From positions 620,001 to 684,000 of the forward strand of contig CAWAHU010000003.1 in NCBI GenBank assembly GCA_963781955.1: a stretch of DNA of 64,000 nucleotides, given 5' to 3'. Shown one piece after another: positions 35,538-43,598 of this stretch (position 1 is the first letter of the stretch; the number at the start of each line of letters is the position of its first letter). Made by a program: the position numbers and the translations under genes. The notes under the pieces are model-generated. The model saw nothing but the letters and a program-made list of their open reading frames with translations, was not told the DNA's origin and ran no database searches. This DNA comes from Bog-473 sp963781955 (GTDB taxonomy: Bacteria > Actinomycetota > Acidimicrobiia > Acidimicrobiales > RAAP-2).

Positions 35538-37070
35538 GTGATGCAGGTGATGCGAGGCATTCTGGCCACCAACGGAACGTACCAGCGTGCCGCAGTCGGA
35601 ATCGCCGCCATGGTGGCCTCCCTGACGGTGCTTCTCGTGGCCATGGTGCCCTTCCGGGACCACCTCAGCATCGCCATCCCCGCGCTGGTCCTCGTGCTGC
35701 CGGCGCTGATCGGGGTGGTGATCGGGGGATTCGTGGCGGGCGCCTTCGGCGCCGTGGCCGGCTTTCTCGTCTACGACTACTTCTTCCTGCCCCCGTACGG
35801 AACGCTCACCGTGCGGTCCCCCCAACACTGGATCGCGTTGATCGTCTACGTCGTCGTGGTGCTCATCGTCGCCCAGGTGGTGGCCAAGCTCCGCGCCACC
35901 CGGGAGGAGACGCTGCGACGGACCGAAGAGGCGCGCCGCCTCTACGAGCTGTCCCAGACGCTGACCGGCGAGCTGACGCTCTCCCAGCTCCTCACGCACG
36001 TCGTCGCGACGGTCCAGGACACGTTCGCGCCACGCTGGACGGCCCTGATCCTGCCCGAGGACGTGCATGGGGACGTGCTGCGGGTGGCCGCCACCGCAGG
36101 CCACCCCCTCGACGAGGCGGACACCGCCTCGCTCACGGCCGGCGGCGGCCGCACCACCTCGCTGGGCATGGTGGGCGGCGACACCCCGACGCGGATCTCG
36201 CTGGCCCTGGTGGCGGGTAACCGGCCGGTGGGCATGCTCGTGCTCCAGGATGTCACGCTGGCCGATCCCGACCGCCGGCTGCTCGGCGCCTTCGCCAACC
36301 AGGCCGCCCTGGCCGTCGACGGGGCCCGGCTGCGGGAGGAGGCGCTCCGAGCCCGGCTGCTCGAGGAGGTCGACCGTTGGCGCAGTGCGCTGATGGGCGC
36401 GGCGTCCCACGATCTGCGCACCCCGCTGGCGGGGATCAAGACGGCCGTCTCGAGCCTGCGCCAGGTCGACAGACGGTTGGCTCCGGAGGACCGCGCCGAG
36501 CTCCTCGAGCTGATCGAGCTGCAGACGGACCGGCTGGCCCGGCTGGTGTCGAACCTGCTCGACATGACCCGCATCGAATCCGGGGCACTCGAGCTGCGCC
36601 CCTCGGCCATCGGCTGCGACGAGCTCGTGGCAGAAGCCATCAGCTCGCTGGGCGGGATCCTCCGACCGGAGCGCGTGGCAGTGCAGACGGACGAGGACGT
36701 CCCACTCCTCGTCGTCGACCATGTCCTGGTGAGCCAGGTGCTGGCCAACCTTCTCGAGAACGCCGAGCGCCTCTCCCCTGACGACTCCACGATCATCGTC
36801 GCCGCACGGGTGGCGCCGGGGAGCGCAACGACGATGGCCGAGATCTCGGTCGAGGACGACGGTCCGGGCATCGCCCGTGAGGACCGCGAACGCGTGTTCG
36901 AGATGTTCAGTCAGAGCCCGGGCGGCGGGCGCGCCGGCCTCGGCCTCGCCATCGCCAAGGCCTTCGTGGAGGCGCACGGCGGCATGATCTGGATCGACCC
37001 GGAGGTCAGCAGCGGCGCCCGCGTCGTCTTCACCGTCCCCTGCGATGCCCTCGTGCCGGAGCCCGCCTGA
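35538..37070 (+). CDS. kdpD: Sensor histidine kinase, KdpD C-terminal half
   Basis: A 510-aa kinase equivalent to the KdpD C-terminal half: four hydrophobic helices of the DUF4118 type (about 18-115, including VYDYFFLPPYGTLTVRSPQH), a GAF domain (about 140-275), HisKA with AASHDLRTPLAGIKTAVSSL (phosphorylated His), and HATPase with VLANLLENAERLSP, ISVEDDGPGIARED and GLGLAIAKAFVEAHGG. Two adjacent starts exist (GTG 35538, ATG 35541); either fits the GGAG site. The response regulator follows by 12 bases. It probably works with the separately encoded N-terminal half. Confidence 0.9.
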   Translation: MMQVMRGILATNGTYQRAAVGIAAMVASLTVLLVAMVPFRDHLSIAIPALVLVLPALIGVVIGGFVAGAFGAVAGFLVYDYFFLPPYGTLTVRSPQHWIALIVYVVVVLIVAQVVAKLRATREETLRRTEEARRLYELSQTLTGELTLSQLLTHVVATVQDTFAPRWTALILPEDVHGDVLRVAATAGHPLDEADTASLTAGGGRTTSLGMVGGDTPTRISLALVAGNRPVGMLVLQDVTLADPDRRLLGAFANQAALAVDGARLREEALRARLLEEVDRWRSALMGAASHDLRTPLAGIKTAVSSLRQVDRRLAPEDRAELLELIELQTDRLARLVSNLLDMTRIESGALELRPSAIGCDELVAEAISSLGGILRPERVAVQTDEDVPLLVVDHVLVSQVLANLLENAERLSPDDSTIIVAARVAPGSATTMAEISVEDDGPGIAREDRERVFEMFSQSPGGGRAGLGLAIAKAFVEAHGGMIWIDPEVSSGARVVFTVPCDALVPEPA

Positions 37071-37082
37071 GGTGGCGCGCCG

Positions 37083-37796
37083 ATGACCAAGGTGCTGGTG
37101 GTCGACGACGACCCGTCCCTCCTCAAGGCCCTGCGCATCGGGCTCACGGCCCGGGGGGACGAGGTGGTGACGGCCCACACGGGCACCGAGGCCGTGCAGC
37201 AGGTCGCGCTGGCCCTCCCCGACCTGGTGATCCTGGACCTCGGCCTGCCCGACATCGACGGGGTGGAGGTGTGCCGGCGCATCCGGGCGTTCTCCGACGT
37301 GCCCATCCTCGTCCTGTCCGCCTACGGCGACGAGCGCCGAAAGGTTCAAGCACTCGACAGCGGTGCCGACGACTTCGTCACCAAGCCATTCGGGATGGCG
37401 GAGCTCGAGGCACGACTCCGCGTGGCGCTTCGCCACGCCACGACCGCCAGAGGGGAGAGCCAGGCCGCTACCACCTTGCTTCGAGTCGGCGGGCTCGAGG
37501 TCGACCTGGTTCACCACATGGCGACTCTGCGCGGCGAGCCCCTGCAACTGACGGCAAAGGAGTTCGAGCTCCTGGCCTACCTGACGCGGCACGCCGGCAA
37601 GGTCTGCACGCACCACATGATCCTCAAGGACGTCTGGGGACCCGGCTACGGCGCCGAGTCGAATTACGTCCGCGTGTACACCCACCGGTTGCGCAAGAAG
37701 CTGGGGGACGACGAGGGGCGCATGCTCCGCACCGTTCCGGGCGTCGGGTACCAGCTCGTTGCCGACACGGATCACGCGCCGCAAGAGATGGAGTAG
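37083..37796 (+). CDS. kdpE: KdpE response regulator
   Basis: A 237-aa OmpR/PhoB-family regulator: VLVVDDDPSLLKAL, LVILDLGLPDIDGVEVCRRI (phospho-acceptor Asp), DDFVTKPFGMAELEAR (Lys), then a winged helix with LQLTAKEFELLAYLTRHAGK and YVRVYTHRLRKKLGDDEGRM. Following the split KdpD kinase and facing the kdpFABC operon, it is expected to activate kdp transcription at low potassium. Its last 25 bases overlap the convergent OB-fold gene. Confidence 0.94.
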   Translation: MTKVLVVDDDPSLLKALRIGLTARGDEVVTAHTGTEAVQQVALALPDLVILDLGLPDIDGVEVCRRIRAFSDVPILVLSAYGDERRKVQALDSGADDFVTKPFGMAELEARLRVALRHATTARGESQAATTLLRVGGLEVDLVHHMATLRGEPLQLTAKEFELLAYLTRHAGKVCTHHMILKDVWGPGYGAESNYVRVYTHRLRKKLGDDEGRMLRTVPGVGYQLVADTDHAPQEME

Positions 37797-38045
37797 AGCG
37801 GGTTCCTCATCACGAGCCCGCTACGACCGGGAGCCGGCGTCCCCTCGGCGCGCACCTTCCGGCCCGGCACCAGTCCAGGCACGCCCCGGCGGCCGTCGAA
37901 GAGGAGCACGATCGAGCCGGTGTTGTCCTCGATCTCGGCCTCGGTGCGGAGCCAGCGTCCCTCGCAAACCACGATCGCCACGATCCGCCCCTCGACCGCA
38001 CACCGCCGGCGCGCGCTGCAGCGCGGCCATGGCCGTCACGCTCAC
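37772..38045 (-). CDS. Small OB-fold protein (frame interrupted)
   Basis: About 90 aa. From a GTG at 38045 (VSVTAMAALQRAPAV), overlapping the kdpC stop, a +1 change at about 37990-38000 leads to VEGRIVAIVVCEGRWLRTEA, then IEDNTGSIVLLFDGRRGVPG and RSGLVMRNPLYSIS. This matches the single-OB-fold nucleic-acid-binding proteins common in actinobacteria, which usually carry an LVDGTGSLxLxFxGRRxIPG core. It is last in the kdp operon by position, although the link may be accidental. Confidence 0.65.
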
Positions 38046-38692
38046 GCGCGGAGCTTGGCCAGGGCCTCGTTGAGCTGCAGCACGTTCACGAAGGGCGAGC
38101 CCAGGAAGCCGAGCTGCATGCCCTGGGTCTGCTGGTCGATCAGACTCCTCAACCGGGAAGGGGAGATTCCCGTGGCGCGCGAGACCATGGGGATCTCGGC
38201 GTAGGCATCTTGCGGTGTGATGTCGGGGTCGAGGCCGCTCCCCGAGGTGCTCACCAGGTCGGGCGTGGGGCTGACGCCCCGCGCCTTCCAGTAGGCGACC
38301 AGCTGCTGGGTGTTCTGCAGCAGGGTCTTGGAGCGGGGCCCGAGGTTGGTCGTCGCGGACTCGCCGGCGTTCAGGACCCCGCGCTTGCCGGGAATGTTGT
38401 TGGCCTCCAGCGGGTTGTCGCCCCCCGAGGCGGCCGGGCTCGCCGACCCGGCATAGGGCCCCAGGTTGTCGGGACGTCCCTGGAACACGCAGCTGCCCAA
38501 GGGGTGGCCGGGGCAGCGCGTCTGCGACCAGTCCTGGCCGATGAGCCTCGAGCCGTTCGCCGTGAGGGAGCCGTCTGCCTGGCCCCGGAAGAAGGCCTGG
38601 GCGACCCCGGTGCCGGCGAAGGCATACAGGAAGCCGAAGAAGACCGTGAAGATGATGACGGCAACGATGGAACGACGGATGTTCGTGACCAT
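38042..38692 (-). CDS. kdpC: Potassium-transporting ATPase subunit KdpC
   Basis: A 216-aa single-pass protein: IRRSIVAVIIFTVFFGFLYA membrane anchor, QAFFRGQADGSLTANGSRLI, STSGSGLDPDITPQDAYAEI, SRLRSLIDQQTQGMQLGFLG. These are the KdpC hallmarks. It stabilises the KdpA-KdpB complex. It starts 13 bases after kdpB and its TGA overlaps the next gene's GTG. Confidence 0.96.
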   Translation of the reverse strand: MVTNIRRSIVAVIIFTVFFGFLYAFAGTGVAQAFFRGQADGSLTANGSRLIGQDWSQTRCPGHPLGSCVFQGRPDNLGPYAGSASPAASGGDNPLEANNIPGKRGVLNAGESATTNLGPRSKTLLQNTQQLVAYWKARGVSPTPDLVSTSGSGLDPDITPQDAYAEIPMVSRATGISPSRLRSLIDQQTQGMQLGFLGSPFVNVLQLNEALAKLRA

Positions 38693-38704
38693 GAGTACTC
38701 GCGA

Positions 38705-40774
38705 TCAGTAGGCGTGCAGGGCGACCAGAATGAGGTCGATCAGCTTGATGAAGATGAAGGGGACGATGATCCCTCCGATGCCGTAGATGAAGACGTTTCG
38801 GCGAAGGATCGCCTCTGCGGACGCCGGCCTGAACTTCACTCCTCGCAGCGCAAGCGGAATCAGTGCCACGATGACGAGGGCGTTGAAGATCACAGCCGAG
38901 AGCACCGCACTCTCCGGGCTGTGCAATTTCATGATGTTGAGCGCGTTGAGCTGCGGGTACGTGGCCACGAACAGCGCCGGGATGATGGCGAAGTACTTGG
39001 CGATGTCGTTGGCGATGGAGAACGTGGTCAGCGATCCCCGGGTGATGAGCAGCTGCTTGCCGATTTCGACGACGTCGATCAGCTTGGTGGGGTTGGAGTC
39101 GAGGTCGACCATGTTTCCGGCCTCCTTGGCCGCGGTGGTCCCGGTGTTCATGGCCACGCCGACGTCGGCTTGGGCCAGTGCGGGTGCGTCGTTGGTGCCG
39201 TCGCCGGTCATGGCGACGAGTTTCCCGCCTTCCTGCTCGTGCCGGATCAGCTCCAACTTGGCCTCGGGAGTCGCCTCAGCCAAGAAGTCGTCGACGCCCG
39301 CCTCTTGGGCAATGGCGGCAGCGGTCAGTGGGTTGTCGCCGGTGATCATGACCGTGCGGATCCCCATCTGGCGCATTTCGTCGAACTTGTCGCGGATGCC
39401 GAGCTTCACGACGTCCTTGAGCTCGATCACGCCGAGAATCACCGGACCGTCCGCCACGACCAGCGGGGTGGAGCCGCCCCGGGCGATGCGATCGACGATC
39501 TCCTGGAGCCCGTCGGGCGGCGTACCGCCCTGCTCGACCGCCCAGGTCCGTACCGAATCGGCCGCACCCTTGCGGATCTGGCGGCCATCGACGTCGAGCC
39601 CGGACATCCGGGTTGTCGCCGAGAACGGGACGAACTCGTGCGAACCGACGGGCAGCTCCCGCTCGCGGATGTTGAAGCGCTCCTTGGCCAGGACCACGAT
39701 GGACCTGCCCTCGGGCGTCTCGTCGGCCAGCGAAGCCAGCTGAGCGGCGTCGGCCACCTCCTCTTCCGTGTGTCCGTGTGCCGGGAAGAAGGCCGACGCC
39801 ATGCGGTTCCCCAGCGTGATCGTCCCGGTCTTGTCGAGCAGCAGCGTCTGCACGTCGCCTGCCGCCTCGACGGCGCGTCCGCTCATGGCAAGGACGTTGC
39901 GCTGCACGAGCCGGTCCATGCCGGCGATGCCAATGGCCGAGAGGAGCGCGCCGATGGTGGTCGGGATGAGGCACACGAGCAACGACACCAAGATGACGAC
40001 CGACACCGTCGCCCCCGAGTAGACGCCAAAGGCCTGCAGCGTCACCACGACGGGGATGAAGACGATGGTCAGCACGGCTAGGAGGATGGTGAGGGCGATC
40101 TCGTTCGGCGTCCTCTGGCGGTTGGCCCCCTCGACCAGGGTGATCATGCGGTCGAGGAAGGTCTGACCGCGCTCGGCTGTGATTCGCACCACGATGCGGT
40201 CTGAAAGCACGCGTGTGCCCCCCGTGACGGCAGAGCGATCACCTCCGGATTCACGGATGACGGGTGCCGACTCCCCGGTGATGGCCGACTCGTCCACCGA
40301 GGCGATGCCTTCGACGATCTCGCCGTCCGAGGGGATCAGGTCGCCCGCCTCGCACACCACGAGGTCCCCCTTCGCCAGCGCCGCGGCGTGCACGCGCTCC
40401 TCAGAGCCGCCCGGCGTGAGACGGCGTGCCTCGGTCTCTGCCCGCATCCGACGCAGGGTGTCGGCCTGCGCCTTGCCCCGCCCTTCGGCCATCGCTTCGG
40501 CGAAGTTGGCGAACATCACCGTGAGGAAGAGCCAAATGGTGATGGACCAGTCGAACACCCCGGGATGCGCGATGGACTCGAGGAACGTCACCACCGTGCC
40601 GACGAGCACGACGAACATGACCGGGTTCTTGACCTGCACCCGGGGGTCGAACTTCTTGAAGGCGTCGACGAGGGCTGGGCCCATGATCTGTCGGTCGAAG
40701 AGACTCCGAGACCCCGCGACGCCGTGCGGCATGTCGCCCGATTCGGCGTGTGTGGGTGTGGTCAGTGTGGTCAT
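38705..40774 (-). CDS. kdpB: Potassium-transporting P-type ATPase subunit KdpB
   Basis: A 689-aa P-type ATPase: LLLDKTGTITLGNRMASAFF (phosphorylated Asp in DKTGT), DESAITGESAPVIRES (TGES actuator), GDGTNDAPALAQADVGVAMN (hinge), VMITGDNPLTAAAIAQEAGV. It provides ATP hydrolysis for high-affinity potassium uptake. The start codon overlaps the kdpA stop (ATGA). Confidence 0.97.
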   Translation of the reverse strand: MTTLTTPTHAESGDMPHGVAGSRSLFDRQIMGPALVDAFKKFDPRVQVKNPVMFVVLVGTVVTFLESIAHPGVFDWSITIWLFLTVMFANFAEAMAEGRGKAQADTLRRMRAETEARRLTPGGSEERVHAAALAKGDLVVCEAGDLIPSDGEIVEGIASVDESAITGESAPVIRESGGDRSAVTGGTRVLSDRIVVRITAERGQTFLDRMITLVEGANRQRTPNEIALTILLAVLTIVFIPVVVTLQAFGVYSGATVSVVILVSLLVCLIPTTIGALLSAIGIAGMDRLVQRNVLAMSGRAVEAAGDVQTLLLDKTGTITLGNRMASAFFPAHGHTEEEVADAAQLASLADETPEGRSIVVLAKERFNIRERELPVGSHEFVPFSATTRMSGLDVDGRQIRKGAADSVRTWAVEQGGTPPDGLQEIVDRIARGGSTPLVVADGPVILGVIELKDVVKLGIRDKFDEMRQMGIRTVMITGDNPLTAAAIAQEAGVDDFLAEATPEAKLELIRHEQEGGKLVAMTGDGTNDAPALAQADVGVAMNTGTTAAKEAGNMVDLDSNPTKLIDVVEIGKQLLITRGSLTTFSIANDIAKYFAIIPALFVATYPQLNALNIMKLHSPESAVLSAVIFNALVIVALIPLALRGVKFRPASAEAILRRNVFIYGIGGIIVPFIFIKLIDLILVALHAY

Positions 40775-42462
40775 CAGAAGAACTTTCCGTGGCTGAGCTG
40801 CTCGACAATGGGACCGAGCGAGACGGCAGGGAAGAAGGTGAGGCCGCCGATGATGATGATGACGCCGATGGTCAGGCCGACAAACATGCCGTTGTCGGTG
40901 CGGAACGTCCCGAGCGAGGCGGGCACGGTGTTCTTGGCGGCCAGGGCACCTCCGAGCGCGAGGGCCGGGATCATGATCCCGAAGCGGCCGATCATCATGT
41001 CGATGGCGCCTACGATGTTGTAGAAGGCGGTGTTGCCCGTCAGTCCGGCCATGGCCGACCCGTTGTTGTTGCCCTGCGACGTGAGGCCATAGAGGATCTC
41101 GCTGAACCCGTGGGGACCGGCGTTCAGCGGGCCGGCCCGTCCGGCATTGGTCGACACCGCGATGGCCGTGAGCACCAGCACGGTGACCGGCATCACCACC
41201 GCAGCCAGGCCGGCCAGCTTCACCTCCCGGGCCTGGATCTTCTTCCCCAGGTACTCGGGTGTTCGCCCGATCATGAGGCCTCCGATGAACACCGCGATGA
41301 CGGCGTAGAGAAGGATCGTGTAGAGACCGCTTCCGGTTCCACCAGGGGTCACCTCGCCGAGCATCATGCCGGTCATCGGGCCGAAGCCGCCCATCGGGTT
41401 GTACGAGTCGGTGGCGCTGTCCACGGCGCCGTCGGAGGTCTGGGTCATCGACACGTTGAACAAGGCGCTCGTCGTGTCGCCGAATTCGGAGTTCTTCCCC
41501 ACCATGTTGCCGACCGTGGAGTGCACGCCGGCCGTCGCCACGGCGGGGTTGTTCTGGTGCTCGGCGTAGGCGGTGAATCCGACCCAGGTGCCGAAGATCA
41601 GCACCATGGCGACCAACAGGGCGGCGCCGTGGCGGATGCTCCCTACCATCTTGCCGAAGGTGTAGGTCAGCGCGAACGGGATCGACAGCGTCAGCCAGAT
41701 GTAGACGAAGTTGGTCAGCCCCGTCGGGTTCTCGAACGGGTGGCCCAGGTCGACGTCGAAGAATCCGCCACCATTGGTCCCCAGCTGCATGATCGGCCCC
41801 ATGAAACCGGCGGGGCCTCGCGGGATGGTCTGGGTGACCCCGTTCATGGCATTGTGGACCGACACGGGACCGGCGAGCGTCTGCACCGCGCCCGAGGCGA
41901 CCATGACGATGCCGGCCAGGAAGGCGATGGGGAGCAGGATGTAGAGCAGGCAGCGGGTCATGTCGACCCAGAAGTTGCCGATGGTGGGCGAGTTGCGGCG
42001 CGAGAATCCCCGGGTCACGGCGATGGCCACGGCGATCCCCACCGCGGCGCTCACGAACTGCTGCACCGTGAGCACGCCGATCTGCGAGAAGTACGACATG
42101 GTCGTCTCGCCGCCGTAGTTCTGCCAGTTCGTGTTCGTCATGAACGACGTCACCGTGTTGAAGGTGAGCGGCGACGACGGCGCTCCGAAGTGCTGGGGGT
42201 TGAGCGGCAGCGACCCCTGGATCCGCATGAGGAAGTAGCCGACCAAGAGGAAGACCCCGGAGAAGATCACCGTCGAGCCGGCATAGCGCTTCCAGGACTG
42301 CTCCCGGTCCGGGCTGGTGCCGAGGAGCCGGTAGAACGGTCGCTCAAGCCAAGCGAGGTACGTGACGCGTCCGTCGAAGACGGCAGCCATGTACGAACCC
42401 AGGTAACGCCAGGCGAGACCCAGCGTGACGATCAGGACGACGATGGTCCATAAGAAGCCCAT
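40774..42462 (-). CDS. kdpA: Potassium-transporting ATPase subunit KdpA
   Basis: A 562-aa channel-like subunit of the SKT superfamily: SFMTNTNWQNYGGETTMSYF, LGTNGGGFFDVDLGHPFENP (selectivity-filter repeat), LTSQGNNNGSAMAGLTGNTA, GTFRTDNGMFVGLTIGVIII. It forms the potassium path of the Kdp complex. The ATG at 42462 lies one base beyond the kdpF stop. Confidence 0.97.
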   Translation of the reverse strand: MGFLWTIVVLIVTLGLAWRYLGSYMAAVFDGRVTYLAWLERPFYRLLGTSPDREQSWKRYAGSTVIFSGVFLLVGYFLMRIQGSLPLNPQHFGAPSSPLTFNTVTSFMTNTNWQNYGGETTMSYFSQIGVLTVQQFVSAAVGIAVAIAVTRGFSRRNSPTIGNFWVDMTRCLLYILLPIAFLAGIVMVASGAVQTLAGPVSVHNAMNGVTQTIPRGPAGFMGPIMQLGTNGGGFFDVDLGHPFENPTGLTNFVYIWLTLSIPFALTYTFGKMVGSIRHGAALLVAMVLIFGTWVGFTAYAEHQNNPAVATAGVHSTVGNMVGKNSEFGDTTSALFNVSMTQTSDGAVDSATDSYNPMGGFGPMTGMMLGEVTPGGTGSGLYTILLYAVIAVFIGGLMIGRTPEYLGKKIQAREVKLAGLAAVVMPVTVLVLTAIAVSTNAGRAGPLNAGPHGFSEILYGLTSQGNNNGSAMAGLTGNTAFYNIVGAIDMMIGRFGIMIPALALGGALAAKNTVPASLGTFRTDNGMFVGLTIGVIIIIGGLTFFPAVSLGPIVEQLSHGKFF

Positions 42463-42463
42463 A

Positions 42464-42553
42464 TCAGAACCACTCAGGCTTGAACATGGCGATCCCCAGG
42501 TAGATGAACATCACGACGGAGATGCCGAGCAACAATCCCTGGACCCAGGTCAT
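42464..42553 (-). CDS. kdpF: KdpF small membrane subunit
   Basis: A 29-aa single-helix protein, MTWVQGLLLGISVVMFIYLG then IAMFKPEWF; the ending (A)(M/L)xxPExF is diagnostic of KdpF. It is a lipid-like stabiliser of KdpFABC. The ATG overlaps the stop of an even smaller upstream ORF. Confidence 0.92.
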   Translation of the reverse strand: MTWVQGLLLGISVVMFIYLGIAMFKPEWF

Positions 42554-42633
42554 ACCCGCTCCAGGCACCAGATGAGACCCAGGAACGACGCGACGAACGC
42601 GACGACTCCCAGCACGACGAGGAAATCTGCCAT
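42550..42633 (-). CDS. 27-aa membrane miniprotein heading the kdp operon
   Basis: A tiny ORF, ATG at 42633, reading MADFLVVLGVVAFVASFLGL then IWCLERV, ending in a TGA that overlaps the kdpF ATG. It is one hydrophobic helix followed by a short basic/acidic end. The exact stop/start overlap with kdpF and a coding-like hydrophobic pattern argue that it is translated. Similar unannotated mini-ORFs precede kdpF in some other bacteria from general recollection. The upstream sequence gives only a moderate ribosome site. It may be an extra Kdp subunit or a leader peptide. Confidence 0.6.
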   Translation of the reverse strand: MADFLVVLGVVAFVASFLGLIWCLERV

Positions 42634-42686
42634 GGGGCCATCCTGGCGGTGCCCTCGTCAACGGGAGGTGAACGCGGGCCGATCGA

Positions 42687-42704
42687 GTGTCAACAAAGTG
42701 TCAA
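42687..42704 (-). promoter_or_regulatory. Candidate KdpE site: direct repeat TTGACAC with 11-bp period
   Basis: On the minus strand TTGACAC occurs at 42704-42698 and again at 42693-42687, exactly one helical turn apart, with a related TTGACG at about 42661-42656. OmpR-family regulators bind such head-to-tail repeats. The position, 54-71 bases upstream of the kdp miniprotein, suits KdpE activation. No clear -10 box was found. Confidence 0.5.
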
Positions 42705-42779
42705 TGGCTCCCTGGCCCGCCGCTGCCTAAGGTGCGGGCAGACGCAGAGCCGGGGCGGCGAACGAAAGTGGGGTGGACG

Positions 42780-43589
42780 ATGGCCTTGGACCTGAAGGGG
42801 TGCCGCACGCTGGTCACGGGCGGCTCGTCGGGCATCGGGGCCGCGCTGGCCGTGGCGCTGGCCAAGCGCGGCGCCGTGGTGGGCATCTGTGCCCGGAGGG
42901 CCGACCGGCTGTCCGAGGTGGTGGGGCGGTGCATGGAGTACTCGCCCGACAGCCGGATGTGGGCGGTCAACCTGGCCGACCCCGATGCCGTCGACCGGCT
43001 GGCCGTCGACGTGATGGACGCCTTCGGCGGCGTGGACCTCCTGGTCAACAACGCCGGCATCCCCAAGCGCCGCCACGTGACCGCGCTCGACATCGACACG
43101 CTGACGGCCGTGATGCACGTCAACTATCTCTCGCCGATGCGGCTGACCTTGGAACTGCTCCCCCAGATGCTGGCCCGCGGGGCGGGCACCATCGTGAACA
43201 TCGCCTCGGTGGCCGCCACCCTGAGCCCTCCGGGTGAGGCGGCCTACGACGCGTCGAAGGCGGCGCTGGCCGTGTTCTCCGAGGCCATGGCCGTCGACCT
43301 GTGGGACGCCGGCATCAAAGTGATGGTCGTCTACCCCGGGGTCATCGACACCGAGCTCTTCACGCTGCCGGACAACGACGTCCCCGACATCGACGTCCCG
43401 GCCGAACCGGTCTCGGTGGCCGTCGACGCCATCCTGGCCGGGCTCGAGTCGGGCGCGGCCCAGGTCTACGTGCCAGAGTGGTTCCAGGGTGTCGCGGCGA
43501 CCAAAGCGCAGGACGTGGGCAGGTTCCTCGAGGGGACTGCGGCGTACATGCGCGACAGGGCGCAGAAGAAGCAGGCACCAGCCTCCTGA
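42780..43589 (+). CDS. SDR-family oxidoreductase
   Basis: A 269-aa classical SDR: RTLVTGGSSGIGAALAVALA, DLLVNNAGIPKRRHV, IVNIASVAATLSPPGEAAYD with YDASK as YxxxK, VMVVYPGVIDTELFTLP. It is longer than the core by a C-terminal helix (AAYMRDRAQKKQAPAS). It starts divergently from the kdp operon and is followed by the esterase gene 9 bases on, so the two are probably co-transcribed. The substrate is unknown. Confidence 0.88.
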   Translation: MALDLKGCRTLVTGGSSGIGAALAVALAKRGAVVGICARRADRLSEVVGRCMEYSPDSRMWAVNLADPDAVDRLAVDVMDAFGGVDLLVNNAGIPKRRHVTALDIDTLTAVMHVNYLSPMRLTLELLPQMLARGAGTIVNIASVAATLSPPGEAAYDASKAALAVFSEAMAVDLWDAGIKVMVVYPGVIDTELFTLPDNDVPDIDVPAEPVSVAVDAILAGLESGAAQVYVPEWFQGVAATKAQDVGRFLEGTAAYMRDRAQKKQAPAS

Positions 43590-43598
43590 GGGGACGCC

